DNA from: Emergencia sp. 1XD21-10
Lineage (GTDB): Bacteria > Bacillota > Clostridia > Peptostreptococcales > Anaerovoracaceae
Direction of reading: 5' to 3'
Length of the DNA: 64,000 nt
Assembly: GCF_009936045.1 (NCBI RefSeq)
Contig: NZ_QWEQ01000008.1
Coordinates: 1-64,000, forward strand
The notes below the pieces were generated by a model, which was given only the letters and a program-made list of their open reading frames with translations, was not told the DNA's origin and did not search any database. This document shows positions 45,540 to 55,342 of the stretch, piece by piece. Each line of letters starts with the position of its first letter. The first letter of the stretch is position 1. Made by a program: the position numbers and the translations under genes.

Positions 45540-46238
45540 TTGAATCGGGAGACGGTAAAATATAGCTTTATTTCGTCGCTGCCGGTCATGGCGGGATATA
45601 TCGTTCTTGGAATCGGCTTTGGGGTGCTTCTTGCGGACAAGGGATACAGCTCTTTGTGGGCAATTTTGATGAGCGTCCTCATTTATGCAGGCTCCTTGCA
45701 GTATGTGGGCGTGGGGCTTCTTAGCAGCGGTGCGTCACTGATTTCAGCAGGGCTGATGACGTTGATGGTAAATGCCAGACATCTCTTTTATGGGGTATCC
45801 ATGCTGAAACGCTATGAAAAGCTGGGAGGAATCAAGAAGCTATATGCGATTTTTGCGCTGACAGACGAGACTTATTCGCTGGTGTGCAGCACCAAGGTGC
45901 CGGAGCATGTTGACGAAAAATGGTACTATTTTTTGGTCTCCATGATGAACCAGAGCTACTGGGTATTTGGCAGTTTTTTGGGTGCTTTTCTTGGAAATGC
46001 CTTGTCTTTTGACAGCACGGGAATTGATTTTTCCATGACGGCGCTGTTTGTGGTCATCTTTGTAGAACAGTGGGAGGGAAAGCGAGAACACATTCCGGCT
46101 CTATCGGGTCTTGGAATTTCCGTTGTGTGTCTTCTTGTGTTTGGAGCGGATTACTTCCTCATTCCTGCCATGATTTTGATTACGACAGCGCTTCTTCTTG
46201 CAAAGAAGCCACTGGAGAGGAGGGCACAGCATGATTAG
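45540..46238 (+). CDS. azlC: Branched-chain amino acid exporter subunit AzlC
   Basis: 232 residues from a TTG start at 45540 with GGAGG 9 bases upstream; no ATG is near. Integral membrane protein of the AzlC family: SLPVMAGYIVLGIGFGVLL, YAGSLQYVGVGLL and the family signature VNARHLFYG. With AzlD it exports branched-chain amino acids or analogues. It ends 8 bases inside azlD. Confidence 0.88.
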   Translation: MNRETVKYSFISSLPVMAGYIVLGIGFGVLLADKGYSSLWAILMSVLIYAGSLQYVGVGLLSSGASLISAGLMTLMVNARHLFYGVSMLKRYEKLGGIKKLYAIFALTDETYSLVCSTKVPEHVDEKWYYFLVSMMNQSYWVFGSFLGAFLGNALSFDSTGIDFSMTALFVVIFVEQWEGKREHIPALSGLGISVVCLLVFGADYFLIPAMILITTALLLAKKPLERRAQHD

Positions 46239-46551
46239 TACATCTCATGCCCTGGGGCTTATTGCAGTGATGACCCTTGGCACCATGGCGCTTCGCTTTC
46301 TGCCTTTTGTGCTGTTTTCAAAAGGAACGCCGAAAATAATTCTCTATTTGGGAGACGTGCTGCCTTATGCAGTCATGGGAATGTTGGTGGTCTACTGTCT
46401 AAAGGGAATAGATTTTCTTGACGGCACCCACGGAATTCCAGAGATGATTTCTGTGGCGCTGGTAGCCATCCTGCATAAATGGAAACACAGTACCATTCTG
46501 TCGATTCTGGCAGGTACGATTTGCTATATGGTGTTGATTCGGGTCATGTAA
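46231..46551 (+). CDS. azlD: Branched-chain amino acid exporter subunit AzlD
   Basis: 106 residues from ATG 46231 (AGGAGG upstream), overlapping azlC by 8 bases. Small four-helix membrane protein; GTMALRFLPFVLF and LPYAVMGMLVVYCLK are family blocks. It is the obligate partner of AzlC. A strong bidirectional terminator follows. Confidence 0.88.
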   Translation: MISTSHALGLIAVMTLGTMALRFLPFVLFSKGTPKIILYLGDVLPYAVMGMLVVYCLKGIDFLDGTHGIPEMISVALVAILHKWKHSTILSILAGTICYMVLIRVM

Positions 46552-46569
46552 ATTATATTACAACAGATA

Positions 46570-46611
46570 AAAAGGGAGATGCTTCATTCTGTTTTGAAGC
46601 ATCTCCCTTTT
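46570..46611. terminator. Bidirectional terminator between azlD and the sigma-54 activator
   Basis: A 17-bp stem, AAAAGGGAGATGCTTCA (46570-46586) with TGAAGCATCTCCCTTTT (46595-46611), bordered by A and T runs. Confidence 0.88.
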
Positions 46612-46616
46612 GCGTG

Positions 46617-48419
46617 CTATTCAAGATTGTATTTTTTTAACATACGGTAAAAAGTATTGCGGGACATATCTAAAAGGGCTGCAGCCTTGGACTTGTTTCC
46701 TCCCGCTATGCTGATGGCTTCCTTTAGAAGATTTGCGCCTGCAGCTTCGACCTCCTGCTGCCTTTGCGCCAGTCTTGCTTCGGCGGACAGAGTGCTGTCC
46801 GGAAGGCTTTGCTCGTAGGAAAGCCGTGCATCTGAGCCGCTTGCAAAGATGGAGGCAGTCAGTACGTCTCTGGTGATGAAGCTGGATTTGGAAAGAAGGG
46901 CTGCACGCGAAAGCACATTTCTAAGTTCGCGCACATTGCCGGGCCAGTCATAACTCAGCAGAATCTGTTTTGCGTCTTCGGTCAAGGTTTTTTCCTGCAA
47001 GCTGCCTGGGGCTCTTCCCTGGCGAAGAAGCTCCTCGGAAATCTGCAGAATATCCTCTCTTCGATTGCGGAGGGGAGGAATGATGATGTTGAGAATCTGC
47101 AGTCGATAGTACAAATCCTGACGGAAAAGTCCTTCCTCGACCATTTTTTCCAGATTGCGGTTGGTAGCTGCGATAAGGCGCACATTTACAGGAAATGGTT
47201 TTGTGCTGCCGATTCTGGTAATGGTCCATGTTTCCAGCACGCGAAGCAGCTTAGACTGGAAGTGAAAAGGAAGTTCGCCGACTTCATCTAAAAACAGCGT
47301 GCCGCCGTCTGCTAACTCAAATTTACCGATTTGTCCGTTTTTAGAAGCGCCGGTAAATGCGCCGCCTACATAGCCGAAGAGTTCGCTCTCGATGAGGTTT
47401 TCCGGAAAGCTGGCGCAGTTTAGGGCAACAAATGGTCCTTTTCTACGGTCACTGTAATTATGAACAGCTTGGGCAAAGAGCTCCTTGCCGACGCCGCTTT
47501 CGCCGGTAATCAAAAGGCTAAGAGGACTGTTGGCGTAGTCCTTTGCGGTGCGGATGCTTTCACGCATGGGGGTGCTTGTTCCGATGATATTTTCAAAGGT
47601 GTACTCGGCGGAAAGACCTACCAGTTTTTTTGCGCTGTCGAGGGACTGTTGTCTGGAATGGGTGATTTCCACCATACCCGTAACAGTTCCGTTTTCATCG
47701 AGAACCGGGTACATGTCGTTGCCTGCGATTTGTGTATCGCCTTTTGACGATAAGATGCGAACCTCCCAGTCGATGACCTCCTCGCCCTTGTGTAAAACGT
47801 CGTGCATTTTTAACCTGTTGGTGTTGGTATCGATGGAATGAACCTTGGTGCCAGCGCTTTTGATAACATCCTCGATGGAGCGTCCGATGACCTGTTCTCT
47901 GTTGGCGATGTGAAGATAATTGCAAAAATACTGATTGGCGTAGAGTAGGGTAGCATCTTTATCGTAAATGGAAATTGATTTTTTCACAGCGTCCAGGCTG
48001 TCCCAAAGCTGGCGATTTTCCTTTACATAGTCATCAAAGATTTGCATATAGGTGCAAATCTTTGAAAGGAAAGCTTTAACTCCTGTCTCTTCCTCTGGTG
48101 CGGTTAAGGTGATGAGAACGTAACCTGAAACTGTGTCGTAGTAAATCGTATCAGGACATGCAGCAGGCAGGAAATCCAGAGGCAGCCTGAGTCCTGGATG
48201 AATGCCCGAATTCTTGGAATCAGCCGAATTTTCCTGTAGGACGTTTAGAATCAGACCGTCCGCAGTGCAAAAAAGAGCAAAGCTGCAGGGCAGTTTGATC
48301 TGCTCATGCAGGGTTTGAAACAGCTGCTGTACATAGGCGTGCTTGCCGAGGATTTTCTGGGGTTTTTGTTTGGATACCAAGTTTTCAATGACCTGAATGG
48401 TATGGATTGAATCAGCCAT
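46617..48419 (-). CDS. Sigma-54-dependent enhancer-binding activator with PAS sensor
   Basis: 600 residues. An N-terminal sensor region (about 1-130, no named domain seen), a PAS domain (about 140-255), AAA+ domain with Walker A GESGVGKE (306-313), GAFTGA loop (353-358), Walker B TLFLDE, and a Fis HTH at the end ([19 protein letters not shown]). It lies divergent to the MutL-like/B12 mutase operon, which has a perfect sigma-54 promoter and two TGT-N12-ACA elements in the shared gap. Similar elements lie between the divergent hydroxyproline operons, so it may control both. The effector is unknown. Confidence 0.9.
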   Translation of the reverse strand: MADSIHTIQVIENLVSKQKPQKILGKHAYVQQLFQTLHEQIKLPCSFALFCTADGLILNVLQENSADSKNSGIHPGLRLPLDFLPAACPDTIYYDTVSGYVLITLTAPEEETGVKAFLSKICTYMQIFDDYVKENRQLWDSLDAVKKSISIYDKDATLLYANQYFCNYLHIANREQVIGRSIEDVIKSAGTKVHSIDTNTNRLKMHDVLHKGEEVIDWEVRILSSKGDTQIAGNDMYPVLDENGTVTGMVEITHSRQQSLDSAKKLVGLSAEYTFENIIGTSTPMRESIRTAKDYANSPLSLLITGESGVGKELFAQAVHNYSDRRKGPFVALNCASFPENLIESELFGYVGGAFTGASKNGQIGKFELADGGTLFLDEVGELPFHFQSKLLRVLETWTITRIGSTKPFPVNVRLIAATNRNLEKMVEEGLFRQDLYYRLQILNIIIPPLRNRREDILQISEELLRQGRAPGSLQEKTLTEDAKQILLSYDWPGNVRELRNVLSRAALLSKSSFITRDVLTASIFASGSDARLSYEQSLPDSTLSAEARLAQRQQEVEAAGANLLKEAISIAGGNKSKAAALLDMSRNTFYRMLKKYNLE

Positions 48420-48469
48420 AGGAACTCCTTTTCTGTGAATACACCTGCAATATAGCCTTATTGTAACAT

Positions 48470-48551
48470 AAATTGCGCAGTGTCAAAAGAAGGAGCGGCA
48501 AAATCGACAGGAAAGTGTGTCACGTTTGGTACGAAAAATTGTCGCAGTGGC
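48470..48551. repeat. Direct repeats upstream of the B12 mutase promoter
   Basis: AAATTGCGCAGTGTC (48470-48484) and AAATTGTCGCAGTGGC (48536-48551), differing by one inserted base and one change. They could be additional activator sites or part of the activator's own promoter region. Confidence 0.4.
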
Positions 48552-48575
48552 AGGGTGTATCAAAAAGAACACAAA
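48516..48575. promoter_or_regulatory. Candidate activator sites TGT-N12-ACA, pair 1
   Basis: TGTGTCA-N6-GTACGAAA (48516-48536) and TGTATCA-N6-ACACAAAC (48556-48576), 40 bases apart. They match the pair in the hydroxyproline divergon (59999, 60072) in order and spacing. Placed 85-140 bases ahead of the sigma-54 promoter, as enhancer sites should be. Confidence 0.55.
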
Positions 48576-48657
48576 CATGGTAGAATGTTTGATATAGAAT
48601 GCAGTTGAAATCAGAAAGAATGGCTGAAAATGGGGATTTTAAGCCGGTATTAGAAAT

Positions 48658-48673
48658 TGGCATGAACATTGCT
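48658..48673 (+). promoter_or_regulatory. Sigma-54 promoter of the MutL-like/B12 mutase operon
   Basis: TGGCA (48658-48662), 6 bases, TTGC (48669-48672), T. Exact -24/-12 match, 62 bases before the start codon at 48735. Confidence 0.85.
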
Positions 48674-48734
48674 TTAATTGCTTTATATGCCATAATGACG
48701 AAAAATCTATGGATGATAACTAAAGGAGAGAAAC

Positions 48735-50126
48735 TTGAACTTTGCAGTTTTGTTAGATTTTGGAAGCACATATACAAAGGTAGTCTGTGTGGATCTTAAT
48801 GCAAGGCGGGTGGTTTTATCGGACAAATACCCGTCTACGGTTCATGAGGACGCAGGGATTGCACTGAACAAGTGCCTTAGTGCGGCGGAGTCTGTGCTGG
48901 GAAAGGAGAACCTGAAAAATGCGCTGAAGCTTTCTACAAGCAGTGCGGCAGGAGGTCTTCGGATTGCAGTCTGCGGTCTGACGGAATCTCTCAGTATGAA
49001 AGCCGGCAGAAACGCTAGCTTTGGAGCAGGCGGCAAGGTGGTACAGACATGCACCGGAAGACTTACGGAATCTGACCTTGCTGCAGTCCTTGCGGCGGAT
49101 GCAGAAATTCTGCTTTTGTGCGGCGGCTACGAAGGCGGCAACAGTGCCTTGGTGCTGGAAAATGCAAAGCTGATTAGGGAAAGCATGCTGCACATTCCTG
49201 TCATTTATGCGGGCAATTCCGAGGCGGCAAAGACTGTGCGGCAAATGTTTCAAAGCCATGGTAAGGAGTGTTTCCTTGCGGAGAATATGATACCTGATAT
49301 TGGTAAGTTGAACATTGACTCTGCGGTTTCCATTATACGAGATTTGTTTATGAGCAGAATTACCAATATGAAGGGTGTCGGCGTGGTGAAGAAAGTCGTT
49401 GACGGACCTATCGTGCCGACGCCAGCGGCGGTGCTGGCGGCAGGAGAGCTTCTCTGCAAGGGTACGGAGCAGGAAGCGGGAATCGGTCCTTACATGCTTG
49501 CAGATATTGGCGGCGCAACCACTGATATTTATTCTTTTGGAGAAGACGAAAGCTACTTGGGCGCAAAGAAGGTCGGCGTGCCGGAGCCTTTTGCAAAGAG
49601 AACGGTGGAGGGTGACATGGGCATGAGAGAGTCTTCTTCGTGTCTTATGCAGGAGGTGGGGGCAGAGATTTTTGCGAGAAAATGCGGAATGTCTGTTTTA
49701 GAAGTGGAAGAGGCAATAGAGAAAAGAACCAAAGTTCGGGAATACGTGGCAGATTCGGAGGCGGAAAGAAAAATTGATTTTGAAATCGCAGCAAATGCCG
49801 TAGGCATTTCTGCAAGACGTCACGCTGGCACCTGCACGAAAGAGTTTTACGGCGGCTGCAATCTGGTGCAGCGGGGAAAGAATCTGTCGGAAATCCGAAA
49901 GATTATTGGAACTGGAGGCATTCTCGTCAATAATGGGAAAGCGGTAGCCGAGAAGATTTTGAAAAACGCGGAGCTTTGCGAGAAGGAAAAAAATACAGTT
50001 CTGTTGCCGGAGCGTCTTGAAGCGCTGGTTGATGAGGATTACATTTTCTTTGCGGCGGGACTTTTGCGAGCATACGATGAGGATACGGCCCTTGCGATTA
50101 TGAAAGAAAGCATTGGCAGAAAGTGA
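48735..50126 (+). CDS. MutL/GlmL-family ATPase, B12 mutase accessory protein
   Basis: 463 residues. The actin/Hsp70-like start LLDFGSTYTKVVCVDL binds phosphate of ATP, and LADIGGATTDIYSFG is the second phosphate loop. The family is encoded beside glutamate mutase, ornithine and lysine aminomutases and probably guards or reactivates the B12 enzyme. The ATG at 48735 follows AAAGGAG. It is 13 bases ahead of the B12 protein, the usual arrangement, which supports a mutase role for that neighbour. Confidence 0.88.
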   Translation: MNFAVLLDFGSTYTKVVCVDLNARRVVLSDKYPSTVHEDAGIALNKCLSAAESVLGKENLKNALKLSTSSAAGGLRIAVCGLTESLSMKAGRNASFGAGGKVVQTCTGRLTESDLAAVLAADAEILLLCGGYEGGNSALVLENAKLIRESMLHIPVIYAGNSEAAKTVRQMFQSHGKECFLAENMIPDIGKLNIDSAVSIIRDLFMSRITNMKGVGVVKKVVDGPIVPTPAAVLAAGELLCKGTEQEAGIGPYMLADIGGATTDIYSFGEDESYLGAKKVGVPEPFAKRTVEGDMGMRESSSCLMQEVGAEIFARKCGMSVLEVEEAIEKRTKVREYVADSEAERKIDFEIAANAVGISARRHAGTCTKEFYGGCNLVQRGKNLSEIRKIIGTGGILVNNGKAVAEKILKNAELCEKEKNTVLLPERLEALVDEDYIFFAAGLLRAYDEDTALAIMKESIGRK

Positions 50127-50139
50127 GAGGAGAAGCTGA

Positions 50140-51891
50140 ATGGACATTGAAATCAAGAGAAGATATAACGAAAAAGAATTGCCGGATATGAAGACAATTC
50201 GTTCCGATGCGAAGAAAATTGCGTCGAAAATTACCATCGGGGAAACCCTGTTTATGAAGGAGTACGGTGTAAAATCGGAAGTGGAATATAAGCTGAAAAT
50301 GATGGAAGCCGGCAAAATCATGAAGCACTCCGTCATCGGCTGGAATTCATGGGACGTGACGGAAGACGGTATTCGCGCAGTATATAACGGGCTGAAAGAA
50401 GCCGGCTCTGGTATCGACCGTCTGGGCATTTGCTGCGACTGGATTATGGGCGTGCCTGAGCAGTACAGAGACAGGTTTCAGGCAAGCGGCAGCTTGATTT
50501 TAAATACGCCGGAGGAATGGAGCCGTTTGGGACAGGTAGTACCTGTGCACCCGCACCTTGGCGATCATATGATTGGCTCTCTCAACGGTGTTGAAAATGT
50601 AACCAACGCCTTAAATGCGGGGGTAACCTCTATTGGTAACCTTGCCCAGTATTTTACTTACGAATATCCGAGTCTTGAAATGGAAGATTACCGTACCGAA
50701 GATTATATCAAAGCCATGGCGATTATGGGCGAGTTTAAAGACCAGGGTGTTTGCATGCACTGTAATCTGGACGACGGCTACGGCGCACAGTTCCACGATG
50801 TGGCAAATCTTTTAGGCTGGGCAAAGCTGGAACGCTACGTGGCAGAGGATTTGATGGGCGGCAGACTGGCTCACTGCTACGGAAATCTGTTCAGTGACTC
50901 ATTCCTTCGTATCGTATTCAACAGAGCGCTGAGCATGATTAACAAGTATGGCACGCCGGGCACTTTTGTAAACGGAAATACCATCGACTACGGATTCTGC
51001 CTGCCGAGGAATTATGCGGCTCTTTGCGCTTATGCGCTGCCTGATGTGTCTTGCCAGCTGATGTATCCGTCCGGCTATGCGGTTGCGCCGGTGCCTTTCA
51101 CAGAGGCAATCAGAATTCCGGAGCCGAAGGAAATTATCGAAGCCCAGCTGACCATGGATATGGTCATCGAAAAAGCACCGTACTATGCACGTTACATCAA
51201 CTGGGAAAAGGTCAATGCCGATGCAGAAAAGTTAGTGGTTGGTGCAAATCAGTTCTTTGAACGGGTCATGAATGCGCTGGATGATTTGGGTGTTGATATT
51301 AACCACGGTGGAGAAATCGTATCGGTGCTGAAAGCCATCGGACCGGAGCAGCTTGAAATAGCATTCGGCGCAGGAAGGAAAGATAAAGAAGCAATGCGCA
51401 CAAGAGTTCCGGTTATGCCAACCAGCATTGTGCAGACGATCAATAAAATTCAGGACGAGGCTCTGGCTAAACAGAACTTTGCGGGCGACGGTCCCCTGTC
51501 CGGTGTTGCCGTTGTCGTAGGCTCCACCGACGTGCACGAGTTCGGAAAAGAAGTCATCAGAAATTATCTTCGCAAAGCGGGGGCAAAGGTCTTCGACCTG
51601 GGTGTATCCGTTTCCATCGGAGAAATTGCAGATACCCTGGTTGAAACCGGCAGTAAGGTTCTTTGCATGAGTACCTATAACGGTATGGCATACAGCTTTG
51701 CGAAGGACTTAATGGAAGAGCTGAAGCGTACAGGCATGGAAGATACCCACATGCTCATGGGTGGACGACTCAACGAAGCCATGGATGGAAGTGATGTTCC
51801 GATTGATGTGACTGACAAACTAACAGCTATGGGTGTTAATGCAGATAACAACCTTGATACTATTGTAGAAACCATCGCGTCGTTTCAGTAA
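50140..51891 (+). CDS. Single-chain B12-dependent mutase-like protein, substrate unknown
   Basis: 583 residues. The C-terminal 130 residues are a B12-binding Rossmann domain with DVHEFG (Asp464, His466 as the cobalt ligand, Gly469), then VLCMSTYNG and LMGGRLNEA, the later cobalamin contacts. The first 430 residues look like the TIM-barrel catalytic part of glutamate-mutase-epsilon-type enzymes (VHPHLGDHMIGSLNGVENVTNALNAG, GTPGTFVNGNTIDYG), although the resemblance is loose. In glutamate mutase these two parts are separate chains. No PLP lysine motif of ornithine or lysine aminomutases was seen. Substrate cannot be named; an amino acid or hydroxy acid skeleton rearrangement is likely. Confidence 0.75.
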   Translation: MDIEIKRRYNEKELPDMKTIRSDAKKIASKITIGETLFMKEYGVKSEVEYKLKMMEAGKIMKHSVIGWNSWDVTEDGIRAVYNGLKEAGSGIDRLGICCDWIMGVPEQYRDRFQASGSLILNTPEEWSRLGQVVPVHPHLGDHMIGSLNGVENVTNALNAGVTSIGNLAQYFTYEYPSLEMEDYRTEDYIKAMAIMGEFKDQGVCMHCNLDDGYGAQFHDVANLLGWAKLERYVAEDLMGGRLAHCYGNLFSDSFLRIVFNRALSMINKYGTPGTFVNGNTIDYGFCLPRNYAALCAYALPDVSCQLMYPSGYAVAPVPFTEAIRIPEPKEIIEAQLTMDMVIEKAPYYARYINWEKVNADAEKLVVGANQFFERVMNALDDLGVDINHGGEIVSVLKAIGPEQLEIAFGAGRKDKEAMRTRVPVMPTSIVQTINKIQDEALAKQNFAGDGPLSGVAVVVGSTDVHEFGKEVIRNYLRKAGAKVFDLGVSVSIGEIADTLVETGSKVLCMSTYNGMAYSFAKDLMEELKRTGMEDTHMLMGGRLNEAMDGSDVPIDVTDKLTAMGVNADNNLDTIVETIASFQ

Positions 51892-51907
51892 GAAAGGCGC
51901 ATAGAAG

Positions 51908-52828
51908 ATGAAAGATAAAAGTACCTCAACTAACATCTTCACAAAGCCAGCGGCAATCGTGCTGCTGGCTTTGCTGACTTGTGCTCTGTGGGGCAGTGCT
52001 TTTCCTGCCATTAAAGAGGGATTTGCATTGCTTGCAATTGAAGATTCTGGCAGCAAAATTCTCTTTGCGGGATATCGCTTTTTTGCGGCAGGCGTGCTGA
52101 CGTTTGCTTTTTTCAGTGTTAAAGAGCGAAGGCTTTTGTCCATTCAGAAGAGTTCCATTCCCTATATTATGGTGCAGGGGTTCTTGCAAACGACGGTGCA
52201 GTACATCTGCTTTTACATAGGACTTTCTAATACGACCGGAACAAAGGGTTCTGTGATTAACGGAGCAAACGGATTTTTCAGTATTATCGCAGCGCATTTT
52301 ATGACAAGAGATGAGAAAATGAACCGGCGAAAAGCCTTGGGTTGTGTGGTTGGTTTTGCGGGAATTGTCATCGTAAATCTGGGTGGCGATGGCTTTGGAG
52401 GCGGCGTTACCTTTATGGGAGAGGGCATGGTGCTGCTCTGCTCAGCGGCTTACGGAGTCAGCTCGGTGACTTTAAAAATGATATCTCACAGGGAGACGCC
52501 TGGCGCAATTACGGCTTATCAGCTGCTCTTTGGAAGCATTCTTCTGATTGCAATGGGTCTTTGCATGGGCGGCAGGGTGAGCGGGTTTACCTTGGTATCG
52601 GCGTTGCTGCTGCTCTATCTGTCGGTTACTTCCATGGTGACCTTTTGCATTTGGGCGAATCTGCTGAAATATAACCCGGTAAGTAAAATTGCTATTTATG
52701 GCTTTACCATTCCGGTGTTTGGCGTTATGCTGTCAGCTATTTTTCTCGGGGAAAAAGTGTTGACGCCTGCCACTGCATTGGCGCTGCTTCTTGTCAGCGC
52801 AGGGATTGTGGTTGTGAATCGGAAGTGA
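51908..52828 (+). CDS. EamA/DMT-family transporter
   Basis: 306 residues with ten membrane helices in two EamA repeats: CALWGSAFPAIKEGF opens the first and the AAYGVSSVTLKMIS region opens the second. These carriers move amino acids, nucleotides or other metabolites, frequently outward. It follows the mutase by 16 bases with AGAAAGGCG upstream and should belong to the same sigma-54 operon; it may import the mutase substrate or export its product. Confidence 0.88.
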   Translation: MKDKSTSTNIFTKPAAIVLLALLTCALWGSAFPAIKEGFALLAIEDSGSKILFAGYRFFAAGVLTFAFFSVKERRLLSIQKSSIPYIMVQGFLQTTVQYICFYIGLSNTTGTKGSVINGANGFFSIIAAHFMTRDEKMNRRKALGCVVGFAGIVIVNLGGDGFGGGVTFMGEGMVLLCSAAYGVSSVTLKMISHRETPGAITAYQLLFGSILLIAMGLCMGGRVSGFTLVSALLLLYLSVTSMVTFCIWANLLKYNPVSKIAIYGFTIPVFGVMLSAIFLGEKVLTPATALALLLVSAGIVVVNRK

Positions 52829-52848
52829 GGTTTTTGAACCTGATTTTT

Positions 52849-52894
52849 CTTTTGCAGAACTTTACCCTTTGTGGACACAAAAAAAGGAAAATTT
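52849..52894. repeat. Dispersed short repeat, copy 2
   Basis: Near-identical to 45082-45127. This copy contains TTTGTG-GA-CACAAA, a small hairpin whose A/T-rich flank could act as a weak terminator for the EamA gene. Confidence 0.55.
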
Positions 52895-53062
52895 ATAGTA
52901 ACCGGCATAAAACTTGACTGTGGATAGGTGTAATTGAACCTGAAATTGAAGAATATTCGTTGGATAACACTTGGGTTGCATTAGAATTTAGTTTGGAAAT
53001 AAGAAATGTTGGTATGAGATTTCTTTTGAAGTAACCAGACATAAAAACATTTATAGTTTTAA

Positions 53063-54229
53063 TTATTTTTTGTTGAATACCTTATCCTTGTACTCCTCGT
53101 CCTGAAGGCTGTCTTCTATTGTTTTTACATCTATAGCGGGATAATCATTTTGCTTTATATAGTCCTGCACCAGTAGATGAAATTGTATTCTCTGATTTGC
53201 CTCCTCCATAAACGCCCAGTATTTCTCATCTGTCAGACCCAACAACTTTTTTTGTTCATCACAATACTCGCGAAACTGTTTATCTTCCGAATAGGCAGTT
53301 CTTGTTTCACGAAACACCTGATTTGCCAGGTCAAGGAAATCATCATAACAATTCTGTTTTTTTATGTACTGTAATTCAGCAGCCTCCTGTTTCATTGTTT
53401 CCCAGGCTGTCTTGTAAGGATATTCTGCTCCTCCCTCTCTGATTTTCAAAGCACGCAGCTCAAAGTCTCTAGCAGTAATATCCTTTCCGTCAATCGTACC
53501 GATGACTCGCTCTGCTTCCTTTGAATCATCAAAGAATATGGAACGAAACATCTGACCAAACACTTTCATTCGCCTCGCCTGTTCTTCGTTACTCGGTTCC
53601 TCGTTTTGCATATCCAGCCGCGTAACATCCCACTTGTAGTTCTTTTCATTTATGAACTGTACAAAGTGTCCATAACTGCCAGTCAAAATTTGCACAGCCT
53701 CGTCATAAGAGTTCGCACCCGCCACAATAAAGTTGCTTTTCCCGTTGTATGGGTCACCGTAGTTCCAGCATATTCTTCCATCGTCATCTTTCTTTACAGA
53801 CGGCACTACAACACAAATCCTGCGAAGAAACCGTTTGGATAAGACTCTGCCACCGATATATACTTTGAGATCATCCAAAACCTTCGTCATTTCCTCTTCT
53901 GAAAGGTTCTCCTCACGAAGACTATATTCAAGTTCTGATTCACCATCTTCAAAATCCACCCCTATTGCAATAGGGAATTTCAGTTTTTTTATCTGTGTTA
54001 GATTATCATTGGAAATGCGAAAATATCCACTGTATTCATCATGCGTCAACCAATTCAGATGATAACTGCCATCAAGTTCTATAGTCACCTTCTCACAGAA
54101 ATCCGGATTTTCCGTCTGTATTAAAACGCCAGAAAGCTCCGTGTGTACCGGATATGGTACATTAAATATCAAAATCATCATTATAAATGCGATATAAGGC
54201 ACCAAACTTTTCCATATCTTTTTCATCAT
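53063..54229 (-). CDS. Membrane-anchored protein with SurA/PrsA N-terminal-like region
   Basis: 388 residues. One hydrophobic segment at about 8-28 (YIAFIMMILIFNVP) anchors or exports it. The middle (about 30-200) is unrecognised and beta-rich. The C-terminal part (about 235-385) begins VIGTIDGKDITARDFELRAL and continues in long helices, as in the N-terminal domain of SurA/PrsA chaperones, but no peptidyl-prolyl isomerase domain follows. It is the last gene of a minus-strand run with an ECF sigma factor and may help fold the exported proteins beside it (inference). Confidence 0.55.
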   Translation of the reverse strand: MMKKIWKSLVPYIAFIMMILIFNVPYPVHTELSGVLIQTENPDFCEKVTIELDGSYHLNWLTHDEYSGYFRISNDNLTQIKKLKFPIAIGVDFEDGESELEYSLREENLSEEEMTKVLDDLKVYIGGRVLSKRFLRRICVVVPSVKKDDDGRICWNYGDPYNGKSNFIVAGANSYDEAVQILTGSYGHFVQFINEKNYKWDVTRLDMQNEEPSNEEQARRMKVFGQMFRSIFFDDSKEAERVIGTIDGKDITARDFELRALKIREGGAEYPYKTAWETMKQEAAELQYIKKQNCYDDFLDLANQVFRETRTAYSEDKQFREYCDEQKKLLGLTDEKYWAFMEEANQRIQFHLLVQDYIKQNDYPAIDVKTIEDSLQDEEYKDKVFNKK

Positions 54230-54301
54230 AAACTCCTTTTTAGAAAATAGGGGCCACGCCCTAACGGTTATTTTCTGTTAATGCGACAGCCCCAGTCTCC
54301 A

Positions 54302-55342
54302 TTAGCTCAGTAGCTGTGTAGTAAGTTTTGATGGATTCAAAAGTTCATCATAAGTATAGTAACCTACACCATTCAGATACACGTTCAGAACATTTTTGTA
54401 CAATGTATTATTTCCTGCAAATCCCGGCGTCGATGTTGTGTATTTTCTTGATGTCCATGTATTGTGGGCAAAGTCATATGTGGATTCCGTCCTTTTCCTT
54501 GTTGGGATTTTCGCATCATGTTTTACCACAAGTTTTGTCTGTTCAGTTCGTCCCCATTTGTAATAATCATATCCCGACACTTTATTCAGCTTGTCTTCAA
54601 TGTAAATATCTCTCATGTATAAATCTCCCGACACTTTTATTTTCAGATAGCTTCCCGATGTTCCATAGGAAATTTTTAACGGCTTTGCATCGACCACATT
54701 AGAAATTATATCGGAACCAACTACTGCCGTTGTGATCACATTATTTTTAGAAAGCCCTATAAACGATTTCAAGGTCTTTGCCATAAGAGTCGGCCAAGAG
54801 ATAGATGTTGATTTATTAGGAGTTACCCAGCTGCTTTCAATACTTGCTGAAGACTCCAAATAACGGAATTTATATCCGTTATAGCTCCCAAGATATATAC
54901 CAATCGGCGCTGCTTTCGCTACATTGGATTCACTTACAAAAAAGTTTATGTAGTTGACTGTTACCCCTTCGTTCATCAAGTCGCACACACGCTCAAATGT
55001 GCCAGAAAAAAGTTCATTCTGAATCAAAGCTTCGCGCTCTTTTAAAGCTAACTTTTTTACTTCAAAATTACCTTTAATGCCACTTACTATTCCTGCATTC
55101 TGAGTTAAAAGGCAATCCTTTTGTAATTCAACGTCATTTGCGATAGCCTGTTGACATTTTTCTTTCGCTGTTTCGTCGGTTGCATCTGCAAGTGTTGAAA
55201 TGTACACAGGGATTCCCATTATATTTTCTACCTCAGCGGTGGTTAACGATTTATCTTCTTCATTTTTTGTATCTGCGAAAGCAGAAATTGCACTTGTTAA
55301 AACAAGTATTATTAAAAGCATAACTGCCATAACCTTCTTCAT
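54302..55342 (-). CDS. Secreted protein of unknown function
   Basis: 346 residues with a clear signal peptide ending AISAFA-DT at about residue 23. The mature part has a helical N-terminal half (TTAEVENIMGIPVYISTLADA) and a Tyr/Ser/Thr-rich C-terminal half (KFRYLESSASIESSW, GRTEQTKLVVKHDAKIPTRKR). No Cys-rich, sortase or enzyme motif seen. I do not recognise the family. It lies between two other exported proteins in the ECF-linked cluster and starts about 200 bases after the 145-residue gene upstream. Confidence 0.6.
   Translation of the reverse strand: MKKVMAVMLLIILVLTSAISAFADTKNEEDKSLTTAEVENIMGIPVYISTLADATDETAKEKCQQAIANDVELQKDCLLTQNAGIVSGIKGNFEVKKLALKEREALIQNELFSGTFERVCDLMNEGVTVNYINFFVSESNVAKAAPIGIYLGSYNGYKFRYLESSASIESSWVTPNKSTSISWPTLMAKTLKSFIGLSKNNVITTAVVGSDIISNVVDAKPLKISYGTSGSYLKIKVSGDLYMRDIYIEDKLNKVSGYDYYKWGRTEQTKLVVKHDAKIPTRKRTESTYDFAHNTWTSRKYTTSTPGFAGNNTLYKNVLNVYLNGVGYYTYDELLNPSKLTTQLLS

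Noticed and set aside
48581-48600. Second sigma-54 promoter (TGGTA-N6-TTGA)
   Set aside because: Lacks the essential GC at -12; the element at 48658 is exact.
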